From positions 1 through 64,000 of the forward strand of contig NZ_JAEINN010000010.1 of NCBI RefSeq assembly GCF_016342405.1: a stretch of 64,000 nucleotides of DNA, in the 5' to 3' direction. A program made the position numbers and the translations under genes. The notes under the pieces are model-generated. The model was given only the letters and a program-made list of their open reading frames with translations. It was not told where the DNA came from and made no database searches. Every line of letters starts with the position of its first letter. The stretch's first letter is position 1. Positions 34,340-45,284 of this stretch are shown piece after piece. Source of the stretch: Maridesulfovibrio ferrireducens. Its GTDB lineage: Bacteria; Desulfobacterota; Desulfovibrionia; Desulfovibrionales; Desulfovibrionaceae.

Positions 34340-34777
34340 CTAAGCATGGGCCGAAGAACAAAGCACCCACATTCCGGAGGCAATAAGTATCACGCCGAGC
34401 AACGAACTGAGTGAAACATGCTCGCGATAAAAGAGTATTCCAAGAGGTATGAGACAAAGCGTAACCCCTCCGTTCACCATGATCGGAAGCGTGCCGACAC
34501 TTGCACCGGCCCTGTAGGTAAACAGCACCCCTATCTCGATTCCGAAAAGAGCCAAACCAAGAAGTAAAACCTGCCAATTCCGCGTGCTTAAAATTTCAGC
34601 AATATCTATACGGCCCGCTTGAAAATACATTCCAGCCAGACTGAACAACATAGCCACGCCGTACGCAGAAGCCAGAGAAGCAAACAAACAACCACCTCCT
34701 GCAATACTTTTCTGTGCAAGATGGTATATAATTGTAGAGGCGACAATAACCGCGATTGAACCGTAAAGAGCTATCAT
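34340..34777 (-). CDS. Small EamA/DMT-family membrane protein
   Basis: 145 residues, about five predicted membrane helices, ending GVILIASGMWVLCSS. It corresponds to one half of a ten-helix EamA transporter, so it would work as a dimer like SMR proteins. Strong AAGGAAA site upstream. Divergent from a LysR-family gene with a 103-base gap, which suggests control by that regulator. Substrate unknown. Confidence 0.82.
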   Translation of the reverse strand: MIALYGSIAVIVASTIIYHLAQKSIAGGGCLFASLASAYGVAMLFSLAGMYFQAGRIDIAEILSTRNWQVLLLGLALFGIEIGVLFTYRAGASVGTLPIMVNGGVTLCLIPLGILFYREHVSLSSLLGVILIASGMWVLCSSAHA

Positions 34778-34880
34778 TCCAATTTCCTTTCAAATAACGT
34801 ATTAAGACTTCTGCAACTTCAAGAACCAACTGGTACTCTGCTTAATTTAATATGACCACTGAAAGGTATTCATTGCCCGT

Positions 34881-35813
34881 ATGAGCAAAACTAATCTATC
34901 CAATCTGGATCTTAACCTACTTGTAATACTCGACACCGTTTTTACAGAACGCAGTCTCACCCTTGCCGGTAAAAAACTGTTCATGACTCAATCGGCAATA
35001 AGTCATGCTCTTTCAAAACTTCGTGATCATTTTGAGGATCGCCTTTTTATCCGGCGCGGAAATAGAATGGACCCGACTCCATTATGTGAAGAACTTCATC
35101 AAAATCTATCCCCTTCCTTAAAGAAAATACTTCAATCTCTTGAAGACAGAGGTGAATTTTCCCCCGCAACTTCCCGACGCACATTCTGTCTGGGATTAAG
35201 TGACTATCTTTGCAATCTTTTACTGCCAGAAATAATTTCTAAAATTCAAAAACAAGGTCCGGGTGTCACGCTCAGAATAGTTCAGGCTACATACGAACAA
35301 CGTACTGCTATGCTGCAAAGCGGCAAGCTGGACATCTTCCTCGGCTGTTCACGGAACTATGGTGCCGGGGTATTTAAGGAAAAACTTTTTGAAGACAGAG
35401 AAATTTGCATTTTACGAAAAGATCATCCCATCACCGGAGACGTGATGACTGAGGATGAAATGTCAAAAGCAGAATTTGTCGCCCTTTCCCTTTCCGAATC
35501 AGGCTTAGGTTTTCTCGAAGATTTTCTTTATCGCAAAGGAGTTCAAAGAAAAATTAAAGTAGTCGTACAACAAGAAGTTGTAATCCCGTCCCTTGTGAGT
35601 TCTTCAAACCTTGTCGGAACTCTAGCTGAAAGACTGGCACAAACTTACTCTCAAATTATGCCTGTCAGAATTATCCAGCTCCCTTTGGAAAATACCGTTT
35701 TTGAGATATTTCAACACTGGCATGCAGTCAATGACAATGACCCTGCACACAGATGGATGCGATCAATAATAAATGATGTGGCTAAATCACTGCCAGAATT
35801 AACTTCCGACTGA
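34881..35813 (+). CDS. LysR-family transcriptional regulator
   Basis: 310 residues. N-terminal winged helix-turn-helix (LDLNLLVILDTVFTERSLTLAGKKLFMTQSAISHALSKLRDHF), then a type-2 periplasmic-binding-like effector domain. The divergent small DMT-like transporter is the most likely target. Effector unknown. Confidence 0.93.
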   Translation: MSKTNLSNLDLNLLVILDTVFTERSLTLAGKKLFMTQSAISHALSKLRDHFEDRLFIRRGNRMDPTPLCEELHQNLSPSLKKILQSLEDRGEFSPATSRRTFCLGLSDYLCNLLLPEIISKIQKQGPGVTLRIVQATYEQRTAMLQSGKLDIFLGCSRNYGAGVFKEKLFEDREICILRKDHPITGDVMTEDEMSKAEFVALSLSESGLGFLEDFLYRKGVQRKIKVVVQQEVVIPSLVSSSNLVGTLAERLAQTYSQIMPVRIIQLPLENTVFEIFQHWHAVNDNDPAHRWMRSIINDVAKSLPELTSD

Positions 35814-35982
35814 TAAAGCACCTAAATTAACCAAGCAAAAAGTTGTTATAATTTTCATTTTAATTCTACCATAACAACAAATCATGTTATAATCTATTGA
35901 TGTCATCTTGCTTTAATCCTTTTTTATACTTAAAAATAAAATACAAATATAAAAGGTATTTTGTTCACTATAAGGAGTTTTT

Positions 35983-37707
35983 ATGACGGCTAAAACCCGA
36001 CTGACCCTATCGATTATTTTAGTTTTTTTCATGTCGGCGGCGCTCTTTGCTTCTACACTGTCGCCGGCTGCCTCCAAAGGCGGGGCTATATTTGTTTGGC
36101 AAATGTCATTTCTTATCATAGCCATCATAGGAACTATCGTTGCTCTAATCACGCTCAATTCCAGCGTTTTCGGGCAACTGACCATGCTTAGCAAATATGC
36201 AAAAGACATTAAAAAAGGCAAACCGAAAACATCTCTTCCAAAGGAGCTTGCTGATGATATTTTAGAAGTAGGTAATGATGTACAGGATGCAATCAAAGCT
36301 CTCACGGTAAAAACCGAAGAAAGTAATAAAGCAAAAACAGAACTTGAAACCCGGACAGCTAAACTTGAACAAGATTTGAAAGAATCGCAAAGTGAACTGG
36401 AAGATGTAAAATCGGCCATGGATTCTATTATCAAATCAGCTACCAATGCACAGGGTATCTCAGGTAAATTGTTTGCTGGAATTGAAGAACTGAGTGCGCA
36501 GGTAAATCAAGTCAGCACCGGAATGATAATTCAGCGCGACAGAGTTACTGAAACAGCAACCGCGATGGAAGAAATGAATTGTACGGTACTGGAAGTTGCA
36601 CAAAACGCTTCCATGGCAGCACAAAGTTCAAGTCAATCTAAAGAAAATGCACAAAAAGGCGCAGACGGAGTTGCCAAGGCGATCAGCTCTTTCGAACAAA
36701 TTAAAGGAACCATCCTTAACCTGAAAGTTACAATGGGCGCTCTTGGCGAACAAGCTGACAGCATCGGTCAAATCATGAAAATCATTACCGACATTGCGGA
36801 CCAGACAAATCTTCTGGCTCTCAATGCAGCAATCGAAGCCGCCCGTGCAGGTGAAGCTGGCAGAGGCTTTGCAGTTGTTGCTGACGAAGTCCGCAAACTG
36901 GCTGAAAAGACTATGGATGCAACCAAAGGTGTCGGCGAGGCTGTCTCCAAGATACAGGCTAATGCTCGCGAGAACATCAGCGCTGTCGACGCTGCCGCCG
37001 AAGAAATTGTACACTCAACGGAATCCGCAGCAGAATCCGGCAACCTTATGACCGAAATTGTCGGGATAGTTGACGACACCAACACTCAGGTTGAGTCAAT
37101 CGCAACTGCCAGCGAAGAGCAATCTGCCGCCTCCGAAGAAATTAATATGGCTATCAGTGATGTAGCCAGAGTTTCTCAGGAAACATCAGAAGGAATGTCA
37201 AATTCAGCCCATGCCCTTACTGAAATTGCAAGTATCGTTGAAGAGCTTGACTCAATCGTTCAAGGGATTTCGTCCGGACGAGTGGTAGACACAAGCTCCG
37301 GTAAAATAGTTGAATGGTCGGACGACTTATCCGTAAACGTAAGAACCATTGACGAGCATCACATGGTTTTGATCAACATGATTAACGATCTCTATCAGGC
37401 TATGCGCCAACGCAAGACAGGCTCTAAGGTCACAGATATTGTCGATAAACTGCTTGAATACACAAAATATCACTTCGGATATGAAGAAAAGATTTTTGAT
37501 AAATACAGATACCCTGACAGCGCATCTCATAAAAAACTTCACCGATCCTTTGAAAACAAAATTGAAGAATTCGGGAATAGTCTGGCATCAGGAAAAGCAA
37601 CTGTATCTAACGAAGTTATAAGATTCCTAAAAGACTGGCTGGTTAAACACATAATGATTGTTGACCATAAATACTCTGAATTTATGAACGATCATGGTAT
37701 CCACTAG
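35983..37707 (+). CDS. Methyl-accepting chemotaxis protein with C-terminal hemerythrin domain
   Basis: 574 residues. Two adjacent membrane helices at about 8-27 and 40-60 with only a short loop between them, so there is no large periplasmic sensor. A coiled-coil and a classical MCP signalling domain follow (hairpin tip [39 protein letters not shown]). From about residue 448 a bacteriohemerythrin domain occupies the C-terminus with iron ligands His459/His460, HxxxE, HxxxH and KHIMIVDH. Oxygen or redox sensing for aerotaxis is expected, as in DcrH-type receptors. A terminator follows. Confidence 0.95.
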   Translation: MTAKTRLTLSIILVFFMSAALFASTLSPAASKGGAIFVWQMSFLIIAIIGTIVALITLNSSVFGQLTMLSKYAKDIKKGKPKTSLPKELADDILEVGNDVQDAIKALTVKTEESNKAKTELETRTAKLEQDLKESQSELEDVKSAMDSIIKSATNAQGISGKLFAGIEELSAQVNQVSTGMIIQRDRVTETATAMEEMNCTVLEVAQNASMAAQSSSQSKENAQKGADGVAKAISSFEQIKGTILNLKVTMGALGEQADSIGQIMKIITDIADQTNLLALNAAIEAARAGEAGRGFAVVADEVRKLAEKTMDATKGVGEAVSKIQANARENISAVDAAAEEIVHSTESAAESGNLMTEIVGIVDDTNTQVESIATASEEQSAASEEINMAISDVARVSQETSEGMSNSAHALTEIASIVEELDSIVQGISSGRVVDTSSGKIVEWSDDLSVNVRTIDEHHMVLINMINDLYQAMRQRKTGSKVTDIVDKLLEYTKYHFGYEEKIFDKYRYPDSASHKKLHRSFENKIEEFGNSLASGKATVSNEVIRFLKDWLVKHIMIVDHKYSEFMNDHGIH

Positions 37708-37737
37708 ACTACGGATAAAGCCGCATTTATAAAAAAA

Positions 37738-37768
37738 AAGCCCCTGAAATTGTTATTTCAGGGGCTTA
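37738..37768. terminator. Bidirectional terminator between MCP and flavin reductase
   Basis: AAGCCCCTGAAAT (37738-37750) pairs with ATTTCAGGGGCTT (37755-37767). A run of nine A on the left makes it a strong terminator for the minus-strand flavin reductase; the right-hand T-run serves the MCP. Confidence 0.88.
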
Positions 37769-37813
37769 ATTTTGTGCACTAAACCATGCTTAGAAAATAA
37801 CCTGACAAACTAG

Positions 37814-38374
37814 TTACTTTAGTTTCTTTCCGTCATGCCAAGCTTTGCCAACACATTCACCCACGGACCAATACCGATTATCCGGCATGGTAAGAGTGAA
37901 GGGATTCACCTTTTTAATATCAGGAATTCCTTCGGTAAGAACATCATCGTTACACCAAGTAGCAACAACTTCGCCCACAAAAAGAGTGTCGTTAGGTAGC
38001 TCAATAGAATCAAAAACCTTACATTCCATGCCCACAGGACAATTAACAATAACAGGCGCGTTTTCAAGTTCACCTTTATGAACTTCAAACAAATCAGACT
38101 TATCCAGTTTACTACCCGACACCAGCCCGACAAAGTCCGTAATCTCGAGCATCTCAATGGAAGGAATGTTTACACTGAATTCCCCGGTTGCTTTAATGGC
38201 GGAATTAGAAAAATGTTTTTTACCCACTGAAATCATCATTAGCGAAGGGTTGTAATTAACCCTTGAAGCCCAAGCCAGTGCCATAAAATTGTTCCGTCCA
38301 TCCTGACGACACCCCAGAATAGTCTGAGGCATAGGCAGAGTAAAACCTTGAACGCCGATATTAATTTTTTCCAT
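37814..38374 (-). CDS. Flavin reductase-family protein (flavoredoxin-like)
   Basis: 186 residues, FMN-binding split barrel. Motifs: NFMALAWASRVNYNPSLMMISVGK (FMN loop), SGEFSVNIPS-like ATGEFSVNIP and NCPVGMECKVFDSIELPND. This is the flavin-reductase family including Desulfovibrio flavoredoxin, which passes electrons in sulfur and thiosulfate metabolism. No fusion partners. The start has an AAGGAG site just upstream. Confidence 0.88.
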   Translation of the reverse strand: MEKINIGVQGFTLPMPQTILGCRQDGRNNFMALAWASRVNYNPSLMMISVGKKHFSNSAIKATGEFSVNIPSIEMLEITDFVGLVSGSKLDKSDLFEVHKGELENAPVIVNCPVGMECKVFDSIELPNDTLFVGEVVATWCNDDVLTEGIPDIKKVNPFTLTMPDNRYWSVGECVGKAWHDGKKLK

Positions 38375-38424
38375 TACAACTCCTTTTATCCATTTTAATG
38401 CAACTCAAATTTATATTTTCCCTG

Positions 38425-39243
38425 CTACAGAAAAAGAAGTAACGAGACAGCCATCACAGCCATACCGGAAATCAATCCATAAATTGAAAGATGATGTTCG
38501 CCATATTCTTCAGCCGCAGGCAGTAACTCATCAAAAGAAATATAAACCATAATCCCTGCAACTCCGGCGAAAATCACTCCGAAAACAGTGTCAGACATAA
38601 AAGGCATGAACAAAAGATATCCGACAAGTGCACCGACAGGCTCAGCAAGACCGGACAAGAAAGAATAGAAAAAAGCTTTTTTCTTGCTACCAGTTGCATA
38701 ATAGATGGGAACGGAAACAGCAATACCTTCAGGAATATTATGGATTGCAATCGCCACCGCGATGGCAACGCCGAGATGAGGATCTTTAAGCGCGGCGGTA
38801 AATGTAGCGAGTCCTTCTGGAAAGTTATGAATGCCGATAGCAATAGCCGACATCATTCCCATTCTTAAAAGTTTAGTCTTACTTTTTCCGGCAAAAAGAT
38901 CTTCTTCGTTCATTTCCTCAATGCGGTGCATTTCATGAGGATTTTCATAACTGGGAACAAGTTTATCAATTAAGGCAATAAAAAATATCCCTCCGAAAAA
39001 GGCCGCAACAGCCGCCCATGTTCCTGCTACAGTCCCTAGATCAGCCTCTAAAGCTGTTTTTGCTTTAACCATGATCTCCATAAAAGAAACGTAGATCATT
39101 ACTCCTGCTGAAAAGCCCAAAGAGATGGACAAAAAACGGGTATTTGTTTTTTTAGCAAAAAAAGCCAAAGCAGAACCTATACCCGTCGAAAGCCCCGCAA
39201 ACAGCGTAAGTCCTAATGCAAAAGCAACATTTTCCGAAAACAT
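38425..39243 (-). CDS. zupT: Zinc/divalent-metal transporter ZupT
   Basis: 272 residues, ZIP family with eight predicted membrane helices. The two metal-binding signature segments, [10 protein letters not shown] and [12 protein letters not shown], are intact. ZupT imports zinc and other divalent metals. The cytoplasmic loop ([20 protein letters not shown]) sits between helices 3 and 4. A flavin reductase lies 50 bases downstream. Confidence 0.93.
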   Translation of the reverse strand: MFSENVAFALGLTLFAGLSTGIGSALAFFAKKTNTRFLSISLGFSAGVMIYVSFMEIMVKAKTALEADLGTVAGTWAAVAAFFGGIFFIALIDKLVPSYENPHEMHRIEEMNEEDLFAGKSKTKLLRMGMMSAIAIGIHNFPEGLATFTAALKDPHLGVAIAVAIAIHNIPEGIAVSVPIYYATGSKKKAFFYSFLSGLAEPVGALVGYLLFMPFMSDTVFGVIFAGVAGIMVYISFDELLPAAEEYGEHHLSIYGLISGMAVMAVSLLLFL

Positions 39244-39302
39244 AGGTTTCAGCCCCTCTTAATAAATTGAAGGCACAAAGAGTTACGAAACATGTGCCCC
39301 CT

Positions 39303-40091
39303 CTATTTCAAAGGAGCTTCAACTATAAGAATCATGCGCTTACCTAAGCTGCTGTCCGGATTTGCATTAACAACAGGCTTAAGCCCCTCAATGGATGTTA
39401 TATCCACTTTATTGACTCCCCCTTTGGAGGTTGCATGGCACAGCCAAACATGACCGTCCTTATCAGGAACAATAACTCCTACATGATAATGCAGCAGTTT
39501 GTAATTTTTAAAACTCACGGGCTTACTCATGGAAAACAGATAAACATTCCCCGGTGTCATTTTAGAAATGACATCCGCCCACGCTTTGAAATCATGTAAT
39601 TCAAACCCGCGCAGACTCATCCCGTCACTGCTGGCGATATCCGCAGATTTGCCGAAAGGAAGCATGACTTTACGGTTCATTCCTTCGGTCAAATTCAAAA
39701 TCACATCATAACCGAAATCCCAATCTTCGCCGATTTCAGCATCAGGTCCGCTATCTGCCAAACGGTCAATCTTCACATCATTTAAAACGTAATCACGTTC
39801 AAAAAAGTAGCGGGACGAAGCGACTGTGAAACCACTGCAATTAAGCCCCGGCGAATCAAAACGAGCATTCTGATCGGCAAAAAGAGTAAACTCACCGGAT
39901 CTGTTAATAGCTCCGTCTGCACGATAAGGAACTCCGACAAAAAACGACAACACCTTATCAGCAGGTGCACCGGCAACGGGACCGTCGGACATCCCAGCCG
40001 GCGTGGGTATATTTATCACAGCGCATCCCAAAAAAACTAAAACACTAACCCCGAACAGAGCAGTCAAAAACACTTTTCTTAAATAATCCAT
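39303..40091 (-). CDS. NlpC/P60-like lipoprotein
   Basis: 262 residues from ATG 40091, which has AAGGAAGAA upstream. Lipobox VFLGC follows a single hydrophobic helix. A catalytic-type Cys85 in GLNCSGF and a His in HYHVGVIV, followed by HATSKGG, fit an NlpC/P60-type cysteine peptidase, which would act on peptidoglycan peptides or an unknown amide in the envelope. The CPA2 antiporter gene lies nine bases before its longest frame. Confidence 0.75.
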   Translation of the reverse strand: MDYLRKVFLTALFGVSVLVFLGCAVINIPTPAGMSDGPVAGAPADKVLSFFVGVPYRADGAINRSGEFTLFADQNARFDSPGLNCSGFTVASSRYFFERDYVLNDVKIDRLADSGPDAEIGEDWDFGYDVILNLTEGMNRKVMLPFGKSADIASSDGMSLRGFELHDFKAWADVISKMTPGNVYLFSMSKPVSFKNYKLLHYHVGVIVPDKDGHVWLCHATSKGGVNKVDITSIEGLKPVVNANPDSSLGKRMILIVEAPLK

Positions 40092-40127
40092 TAGTTCTTC
40101 CTTGTAATAAAAAAGCAACAGCTGTGT

Positions 40128-42113
40128 TTACTCCGAAACACTCTTGTTTTTTTGAACCGATGCAAGCTTCCTAAATCTATCTATATTATCCTTCGAACCC
40201 AAAACTCCGACAAAATCTCCAGACTGAAACTCAAACTCACCTTCAGGATTAATACTGAATTTTCCATCTCTGAGAATTCCTGCAACCGAAACGCCGGTAA
40301 CAGTCCTTATTCTGCTTCCGGCAAGAGAAAGTCCTATTATACTTGCCCCCTCTTCGGCTTGAATCCAACAAAGTTCAATGGATTCAGATGCGGCTCTTAA
40401 ACTTTTGAGCAACTCATGCCTTGGATTCTGCCGCTGAACATCTGTTGTATATCTGTCTCTGCGCATGGAATCCATTACATTTTGAACTTCTGTTGCTGGC
40501 AAGCTGAAATGGCGTAATATCTGACGAATCATTTCAAGACTGGTTTCAAATTCAGGCATAATAATATTATGCACGCCTAAATCATTTAGAACCTGTACCT
40601 GTTCAGAATTTCTAGAAAGAGCTACGACACGAGTACCGGGAGCAAGCTGTCGCAACCTTTCAAAAACCATACCGGCGCCGGCAATCGAAGGGATTGTCAT
40701 AAGCACCATACGCGCACGAGATACTTCGGCTGCCTTCAGTACAATTTCCTGCGCAGCGTCGCCATAAATAATATTCTGCCCTATCTCGATGGCCGCTTCC
40801 ACCTTATTCGCATTAAGTTCAATAATTACATATGGAATATCTATTCGCTCTAAAACTTCCGCAACGTAGGACCCGTATCTTCCCCCGCCGAGAACAACTA
40901 CATGTTGATCCAGACCTTCTTTCGGAATATTTACTGTTTGAAGATCGTTACTACCATTACGCTTTCTGAAAAATAAATATATCGGTGATGTAAATGAAGA
41001 AAGAATCGGAGTCAGCATCATTGTGAGAATTCCGGTTCCCATGAACAAAGGAAAGTATTCTTTCGGAAAAGAGCCGGAATCTGCACCCTGCTGCAACAAT
41101 AAAAAGGACAGCTCACCAACCTGAAACATACCGAAACCAAGAGCCAGCGGAATGACATTTCTATATTTAAAAAGGCTCGATATCCCGCCGAAAATAAGCC
41201 CCTTCCCCACAAGGATACAAAAAGTAAGCAAAAGAACAGTGTCTAAATTATGCCATATATACATCGGATCTATCAGCATCCCTACGGAGGCAAAAAAGAC
41301 CAGACTGAAAACATCCCGCAGTGGCAGGATGTCACTTAACGCCTGATAAGCATACTTTGATTCACTGAGCACCATACCCGCAACAAATGCCCCGAAAGCA
41401 AAGGAGAGCCCCAGCATGTGTGTTGTATAACCGACTCCGAGACCGATAGCACTGCAAGTAAGCATAAATGTTTCACGGGAATTCCAGCTTGCTATCATTT
41501 TCATCAAAGCAGGAATAATCCGAGTTCCCAGCAAAAACATGGAAGCAAGAAACAATACTGTTTTAAGCGCGGCAAAACCAACCTGCTCCAGCCCGAAAGC
41601 TGAGGACCCCAGTTGCGGCATAATAATGAGCATAGGCACCACAACCAGATCCTGAACAACTAGCATTCCAATCATCACCCGACTGGAAAGAGTTCCCACC
41701 AACCCCCGGCTTTCAAGAGTCTTCAACACGACCATTGTACTGGACAAGGAAATAAAAGCACCGAACCATAAAGAAAGATGTGAATCCCAGCCCATAAACG
41801 AGCCAACTCCCCACCCGAATAACATAGTTAAAATTATCTGTAGCGGTGTTCCGATCAAGGCAACAGCTTTTACAGGCTTAAGTTCTTTGATGGAAAATTC
41901 AATACCAAGGGTAAAAAGGAGCAAAGCCACTCCGATTTCGGCAAGCATTTCGATATCATGAACATCTGTCACAGTTACGCCGCCTGTATACGGCCCGACA
42001 ATAACACCCGCAACGATGTAACCAAGCAATAAGGGTTGACGCAATAAGCGAGCAGCAAATCCGCCAAGCAATCCGGCGAGAATAAGTATTACAAGATCAG
42101 ATGCTATTCCCAA
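40128..42113 (-). CDS. CPA2 cation/proton antiporter (KefB/C-like) with RCK domains
   Basis: 661 residues. Residues about 1-390 form a Na+/H+ exchanger-type membrane domain with about twelve helices. Residues about 400-525 are a TrkA-N/RCK_N NAD-binding domain ([20 protein letters not shown]). Residues about 570-650 are a TrkA-C domain ending GVLGSKDNI. Ion likely K+. The lipoprotein gene begins about 40 bases downstream on the same strand. Confidence 0.92.
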   Translation of the reverse strand: MGIASDLVILILAGLLGGFAARLLRQPLLLGYIVAGVIVGPYTGGVTVTDVHDIEMLAEIGVALLLFTLGIEFSIKELKPVKAVALIGTPLQIILTMLFGWGVGSFMGWDSHLSLWFGAFISLSSTMVVLKTLESRGLVGTLSSRVMIGMLVVQDLVVVPMLIIMPQLGSSAFGLEQVGFAALKTVLFLASMFLLGTRIIPALMKMIASWNSRETFMLTCSAIGLGVGYTTHMLGLSFAFGAFVAGMVLSESKYAYQALSDILPLRDVFSLVFFASVGMLIDPMYIWHNLDTVLLLTFCILVGKGLIFGGISSLFKYRNVIPLALGFGMFQVGELSFLLLQQGADSGSFPKEYFPLFMGTGILTMMLTPILSSFTSPIYLFFRKRNGSNDLQTVNIPKEGLDQHVVVLGGGRYGSYVAEVLERIDIPYVIIELNANKVEAAIEIGQNIIYGDAAQEIVLKAAEVSRARMVLMTIPSIAGAGMVFERLRQLAPGTRVVALSRNSEQVQVLNDLGVHNIIMPEFETSLEMIRQILRHFSLPATEVQNVMDSMRRDRYTTDVQRQNPRHELLKSLRAASESIELCWIQAEEGASIIGLSLAGSRIRTVTGVSVAGILRDGKFSINPEGEFEFQSGDFVGVLGSKDNIDRFRKLASVQKNKSVSE

Positions 42114-42155
42114 AAAGAACTCCTAATTATGTTCACGCGATGAATTGAAGACAAA

Positions 42156-42491
42156 TTACTCTGCGCAATTAACACAAAATCTACTTTCAGGAAGAGCAAT
42201 CAATCTTGCAAAGGGAATTTTAGCTCCGCACTCCTGACACTCCCCGAAAAAAGGGTCATCATCCAAACGGGTAAGGGCATTTTCAAGTTTCATAATTCTA
42301 TCAAGAGATTGCGAAATAGAGGACTTATTAATCCCCTGATTGAGCATTGTATCAAGCCTTGAAAGCCTTCCGATAGCTGCATCAGGTGTCACAGGAGCAA
42401 CTGTATCCTTAAGTTCATCAACCATACGGGTAAGATTCTCAATTTCATTCTTAATCTTCTTCATCAATTCATTTTTTTGATCATCTTTCAT
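42156..42491 (-). CDS. TraR/DksA-type zinc-finger protein
   Basis: 111 residues. A long coiled coil is followed by a four-cysteine zinc finger, CQECGAKIPFARLIALPESRFCVNCAE, the DksA/TraR signature. DksA-like proteins bind RNA polymerase and modulate transcription. The coiled-coil tip lacks the DxxDxA acid pair of true DksA, so a TraR-like or diverged function is likely. It lies 42 bases upstream of the CPA2 antiporter gene. Confidence 0.82.
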   Translation of the reverse strand: MKDDQKNELMKKIKNEIENLTRMVDELKDTVAPVTPDAAIGRLSRLDTMLNQGINKSSISQSLDRIMKLENALTRLDDDPFFGECQECGAKIPFARLIALPESRFCVNCAE

Positions 42492-42560
42492 TAGAACCTC
42501 TCTGATTACCCCTCAATTTATACGCCCTGCGATACAGTTGCAAGGATTGCTTAAGATAAA

Positions 42561-42592
42561 GAAAACCCTCCCGCATTACCAGGAGGGTTTTC
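42561..42592 (-). terminator. Terminator after the Cache-type MCP gene
   Basis: GAAAACCCTCC pairs perfectly with GGAGGGTTTTC around a ten-base loop, followed by TTTATC on the minus strand. It lies 35 bases beyond the MCP stop. Confidence 0.82.
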
Positions 42593-42626
42593 TTATCACA
42601 AAGACAATTTAAACTTAAATAATTTA

Positions 42627-44945
42627 TTAATTAGACTGAATATCTTCAATCACAGAATTAAGTTTTGATGCCATGGATGCAACTTCCTGAATAGCTTTAG
42701 CGGCTTCGTCCAGAACCTGCGAAGTCTCCATGGAGATTCTGCTGATATCTTCTGTGGCCCTGTTAATTTCATCACTGGTTGCAGACTGTTGTTCGGCTGC
42801 AGTCGCGATGCCTCTGACCTGATCAGCAGCGTTCTCTACCAGATGAACAATTTCAGCGAGAGTCTTACCTGATTCATTAGCCAGCTCACTGCTGCGATGA
42901 GCAGAATCGGCTGCATTTTCAGTCGCCTTAATATTCTCTTTAGTCATATTCTGAATCTTAGTAATAGCTCCACCGACCTCACTGGTCGCCGCCATGGTAT
43001 TCTCGGCAAGTTTACGGACTTCATCCGCAACGACCGCGAATCCGCGACCGGCATCACCAGCTCTGGCGGCTTCAATTGCAGCATTAAGAGCCAGCAGATT
43101 GGTCTGATCAGCTATATCATTAATGACCTTCAAGACGTTACCAATTTCCGAAGCTTCCACTCCGAGCTGTTCCATTGAAACTTTAAGAGCATCAGCCTGC
43201 CCCTTAACACCTTCAACAGCCTCAATAACGTTGCTCACAATCTTTTCACCGTTCTGAGCTTTCGCCTTAGCACTGTCTGCGTCTTCAGCAGCAGTACCTG
43301 CGTTACGGGCAACCTCAAGAACGGTTACATTCATTTCTTCCATTGCTGTGGAAGTCTCGGCGACTCTGTCACGTTGATCCTCAGCGCCACGACTCGACTG
43401 TTCTATCTGAGCCGACAACTCTTCAGCAGCACTGGAAAGATTCTGAGAAATCTCTTCTGCTTCTATTGCAGCATGAGTAATTCTTTCATTCTGAGCCTCA
43501 ATTTCCTTAGCCTGCTGCCTGATATTCGTCATATCAATCCAGATAGTTACAGAGCCAAGAAGATTTTTATCCATATCGTAGAACGGCGTTGCGGTTATTT
43601 GAATATTTTTTATATTTCCGCCAGCGGTACGATACTCAATTTCCTCTTCCTTCTTTATGCGCTCTTTAAGTGCAGTATCAGATAGCGTCACCTTTGTAGC
43701 ATCGTGAAAGACGAACTCTCCAGTCGAAAGACCTATAGCATCTTTAGGACTATACTCACTCTCAATCAAATCGCATAAATCTTTATTCGTCCAAATCATT
43801 TTACCGTCAGGACCGACTATTCCGCATGGAAGAACCAAGCCGTTGAGCACTCCTTCGGAGAACCCGAGCTTTTCCTTCAACTCGTCGACCATAAGACTGA
43901 TTTTTTCAGCCAAAATCTCAAATTCGTACTTATAAGAACCCTTGAGTTCAGCTCTAAGATTACCTCCGGCAACTTCACCGGAAAAATCAAGAATATTTGA
44001 AACAGGTTTAACAATAAGAATTCTCAAAAGCGCAACCATTACTCCGCTGAGGAGTATAACAACAATAAAACCGGCAATAACCAGAACATTACGCTGATGT
44101 ATAGCAGCTGCAGTCAAATCAGACTCATATGCACTTACAACAATCGTCCAGCCGGTAAGAGGAAAAGTTTTGTACTCCATGTACTTCATCCGCCCTTTCC
44201 AGTCGTATGCTTCCCCACCATTCCTTTCTTCCAGAATATGCTTCGTAAAATCAAATTTTGAAATATCTTTCAAATATAAACTTTTATCCACAGCATGGGC
44301 AATAATTCTTCCCTTGTTATCAATCATAAAGCTGTATCCGTCTTTACCAATCCGGAAAGGATCAATAAACGATGAAGTGAATCTATCCCATTTAGGGAAC
44401 ACTCCCACTCCGCCTATAACCTTACCGCTGGCATCACGAACTGAATGGGCTATTGCAAAAATGAGAATTCCGCCGCCACTCTTAGATTTTAAAATCTCAT
44501 CTGCAATAAAAAAGTCTCTCCCGGATAAAACTGCTTTCACATACCCTCGTGAGGACCGGTCTGCCCCAACCATGCTTTCACCTTTGGCGTTATACCCGGT
44601 GACAACCTTTCCGTTCGCATCAAAAAGGAACGCAGCCCAATAATCTTTAGACGATCCCATAAGAGACTTAAGAAGATTATCTGAACTTTTAGAACTTCCA
44701 CCGGAAAGAGCTTCTACAGAACTGGGATCATTTCCTATCATTTTGACAACGTCAGAAGTCTGCCCCATGTAAAGTTCAAGAGCACTTATAGACTCATCAA
44801 CCATGCTGAGCATTGAATGTCTTTGCTCTTTAAAGACTGCATCATAAGTACTATTTGTCACCCACCACACACAAACTGCAAAGGTTGTTGCGACGAGGGC
44901 AAACACGATAATGGTCATTACCGTATTAATGCTCTTAACTTTCAT
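42627..44945 (-). CDS. Methyl-accepting chemotaxis protein with Cache sensor, HAMP and PAS
   Basis: 772 residues. Membrane helix at about 8-28, periplasmic dCache sensor at about 30-280 ([17 protein letters not shown]), second helix at about 290-312, HAMP at about 315-365, a PAS domain at about 370-480, and MCP signalling domain at about 520-770 with [39 protein letters not shown]. The ligand is not known; Cache domains usually bind small organic molecules. The adjacent CPA2/DksA unit looks unrelated. Confidence 0.95.
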   Translation of the reverse strand: MKVKSINTVMTIIVFALVATTFAVCVWWVTNSTYDAVFKEQRHSMLSMVDESISALELYMGQTSDVVKMIGNDPSSVEALSGGSSKSSDNLLKSLMGSSKDYWAAFLFDANGKVVTGYNAKGESMVGADRSSRGYVKAVLSGRDFFIADEILKSKSGGGILIFAIAHSVRDASGKVIGGVGVFPKWDRFTSSFIDPFRIGKDGYSFMIDNKGRIIAHAVDKSLYLKDISKFDFTKHILEERNGGEAYDWKGRMKYMEYKTFPLTGWTIVVSAYESDLTAAAIHQRNVLVIAGFIVVILLSGVMVALLRILIVKPVSNILDFSGEVAGGNLRAELKGSYKYEFEILAEKISLMVDELKEKLGFSEGVLNGLVLPCGIVGPDGKMIWTNKDLCDLIESEYSPKDAIGLSTGEFVFHDATKVTLSDTALKERIKKEEEIEYRTAGGNIKNIQITATPFYDMDKNLLGSVTIWIDMTNIRQQAKEIEAQNERITHAAIEAEEISQNLSSAAEELSAQIEQSSRGAEDQRDRVAETSTAMEEMNVTVLEVARNAGTAAEDADSAKAKAQNGEKIVSNVIEAVEGVKGQADALKVSMEQLGVEASEIGNVLKVINDIADQTNLLALNAAIEAARAGDAGRGFAVVADEVRKLAENTMAATSEVGGAITKIQNMTKENIKATENAADSAHRSSELANESGKTLAEIVHLVENAADQVRGIATAAEQQSATSDEINRATEDISRISMETSQVLDEAAKAIQEVASMASKLNSVIEDIQSN

Positions 44946-45284
44946 AAGACGCTCTCTTTGTTATATTCTTGTTACAGCAATTCTTCCGCCACCAATTTTA
45001 TTGTTATTTGACAATAACATATAAACAAAACTCAACACAATAATTATATATCATAAAATTAGCATGATGCCTTATAAAAAAGACAATAGAGAGAACTATA
45101 GCATAAAAAGATTAAACTTCTATTATTTTCTGATTTTTTATTTAAATAAAATAGATTTCACTCTCATTTACTGCATATGCCGAATTATTTATCCAGGCAT
45201 CCATCTTAATCCTTCATTGCTTACTAGCTGTTTTTCTGCCAAAAGAAGAGTCTTCGAAACGTTTATTTAAAGAGGTAATTAAAA
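44946..45284. other. 339-base AT-rich divergent region between MCP and ettA
   Basis: Contains the promoters of the leftward MCP and rightward ettA. Two inverted repeats are visible: TTATTGT-N6-ACAATAA at 44998-45017, about 50 bases before the MCP start, and the perfect 16-base TTTTATTTAAATAAAA at 45136-45151. A short frame at 45064-45270 lacks coding character and is rejected. No RNA gene was recognised. Confidence 0.45.

Noticed and set aside
34340-34777. Broken full-length EamA transporter
   Set aside because: The 145-residue protein has a clean start and ribosome site and ends with a normal last helix; no remnant of the other half is visible in the flanks.
45064-45270. 68-codon frame upstream of ettA
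   Set aside because: AT-rich, hydrophobic-aromatic composition expected from random AT sequence; no ribosome site and no domain.
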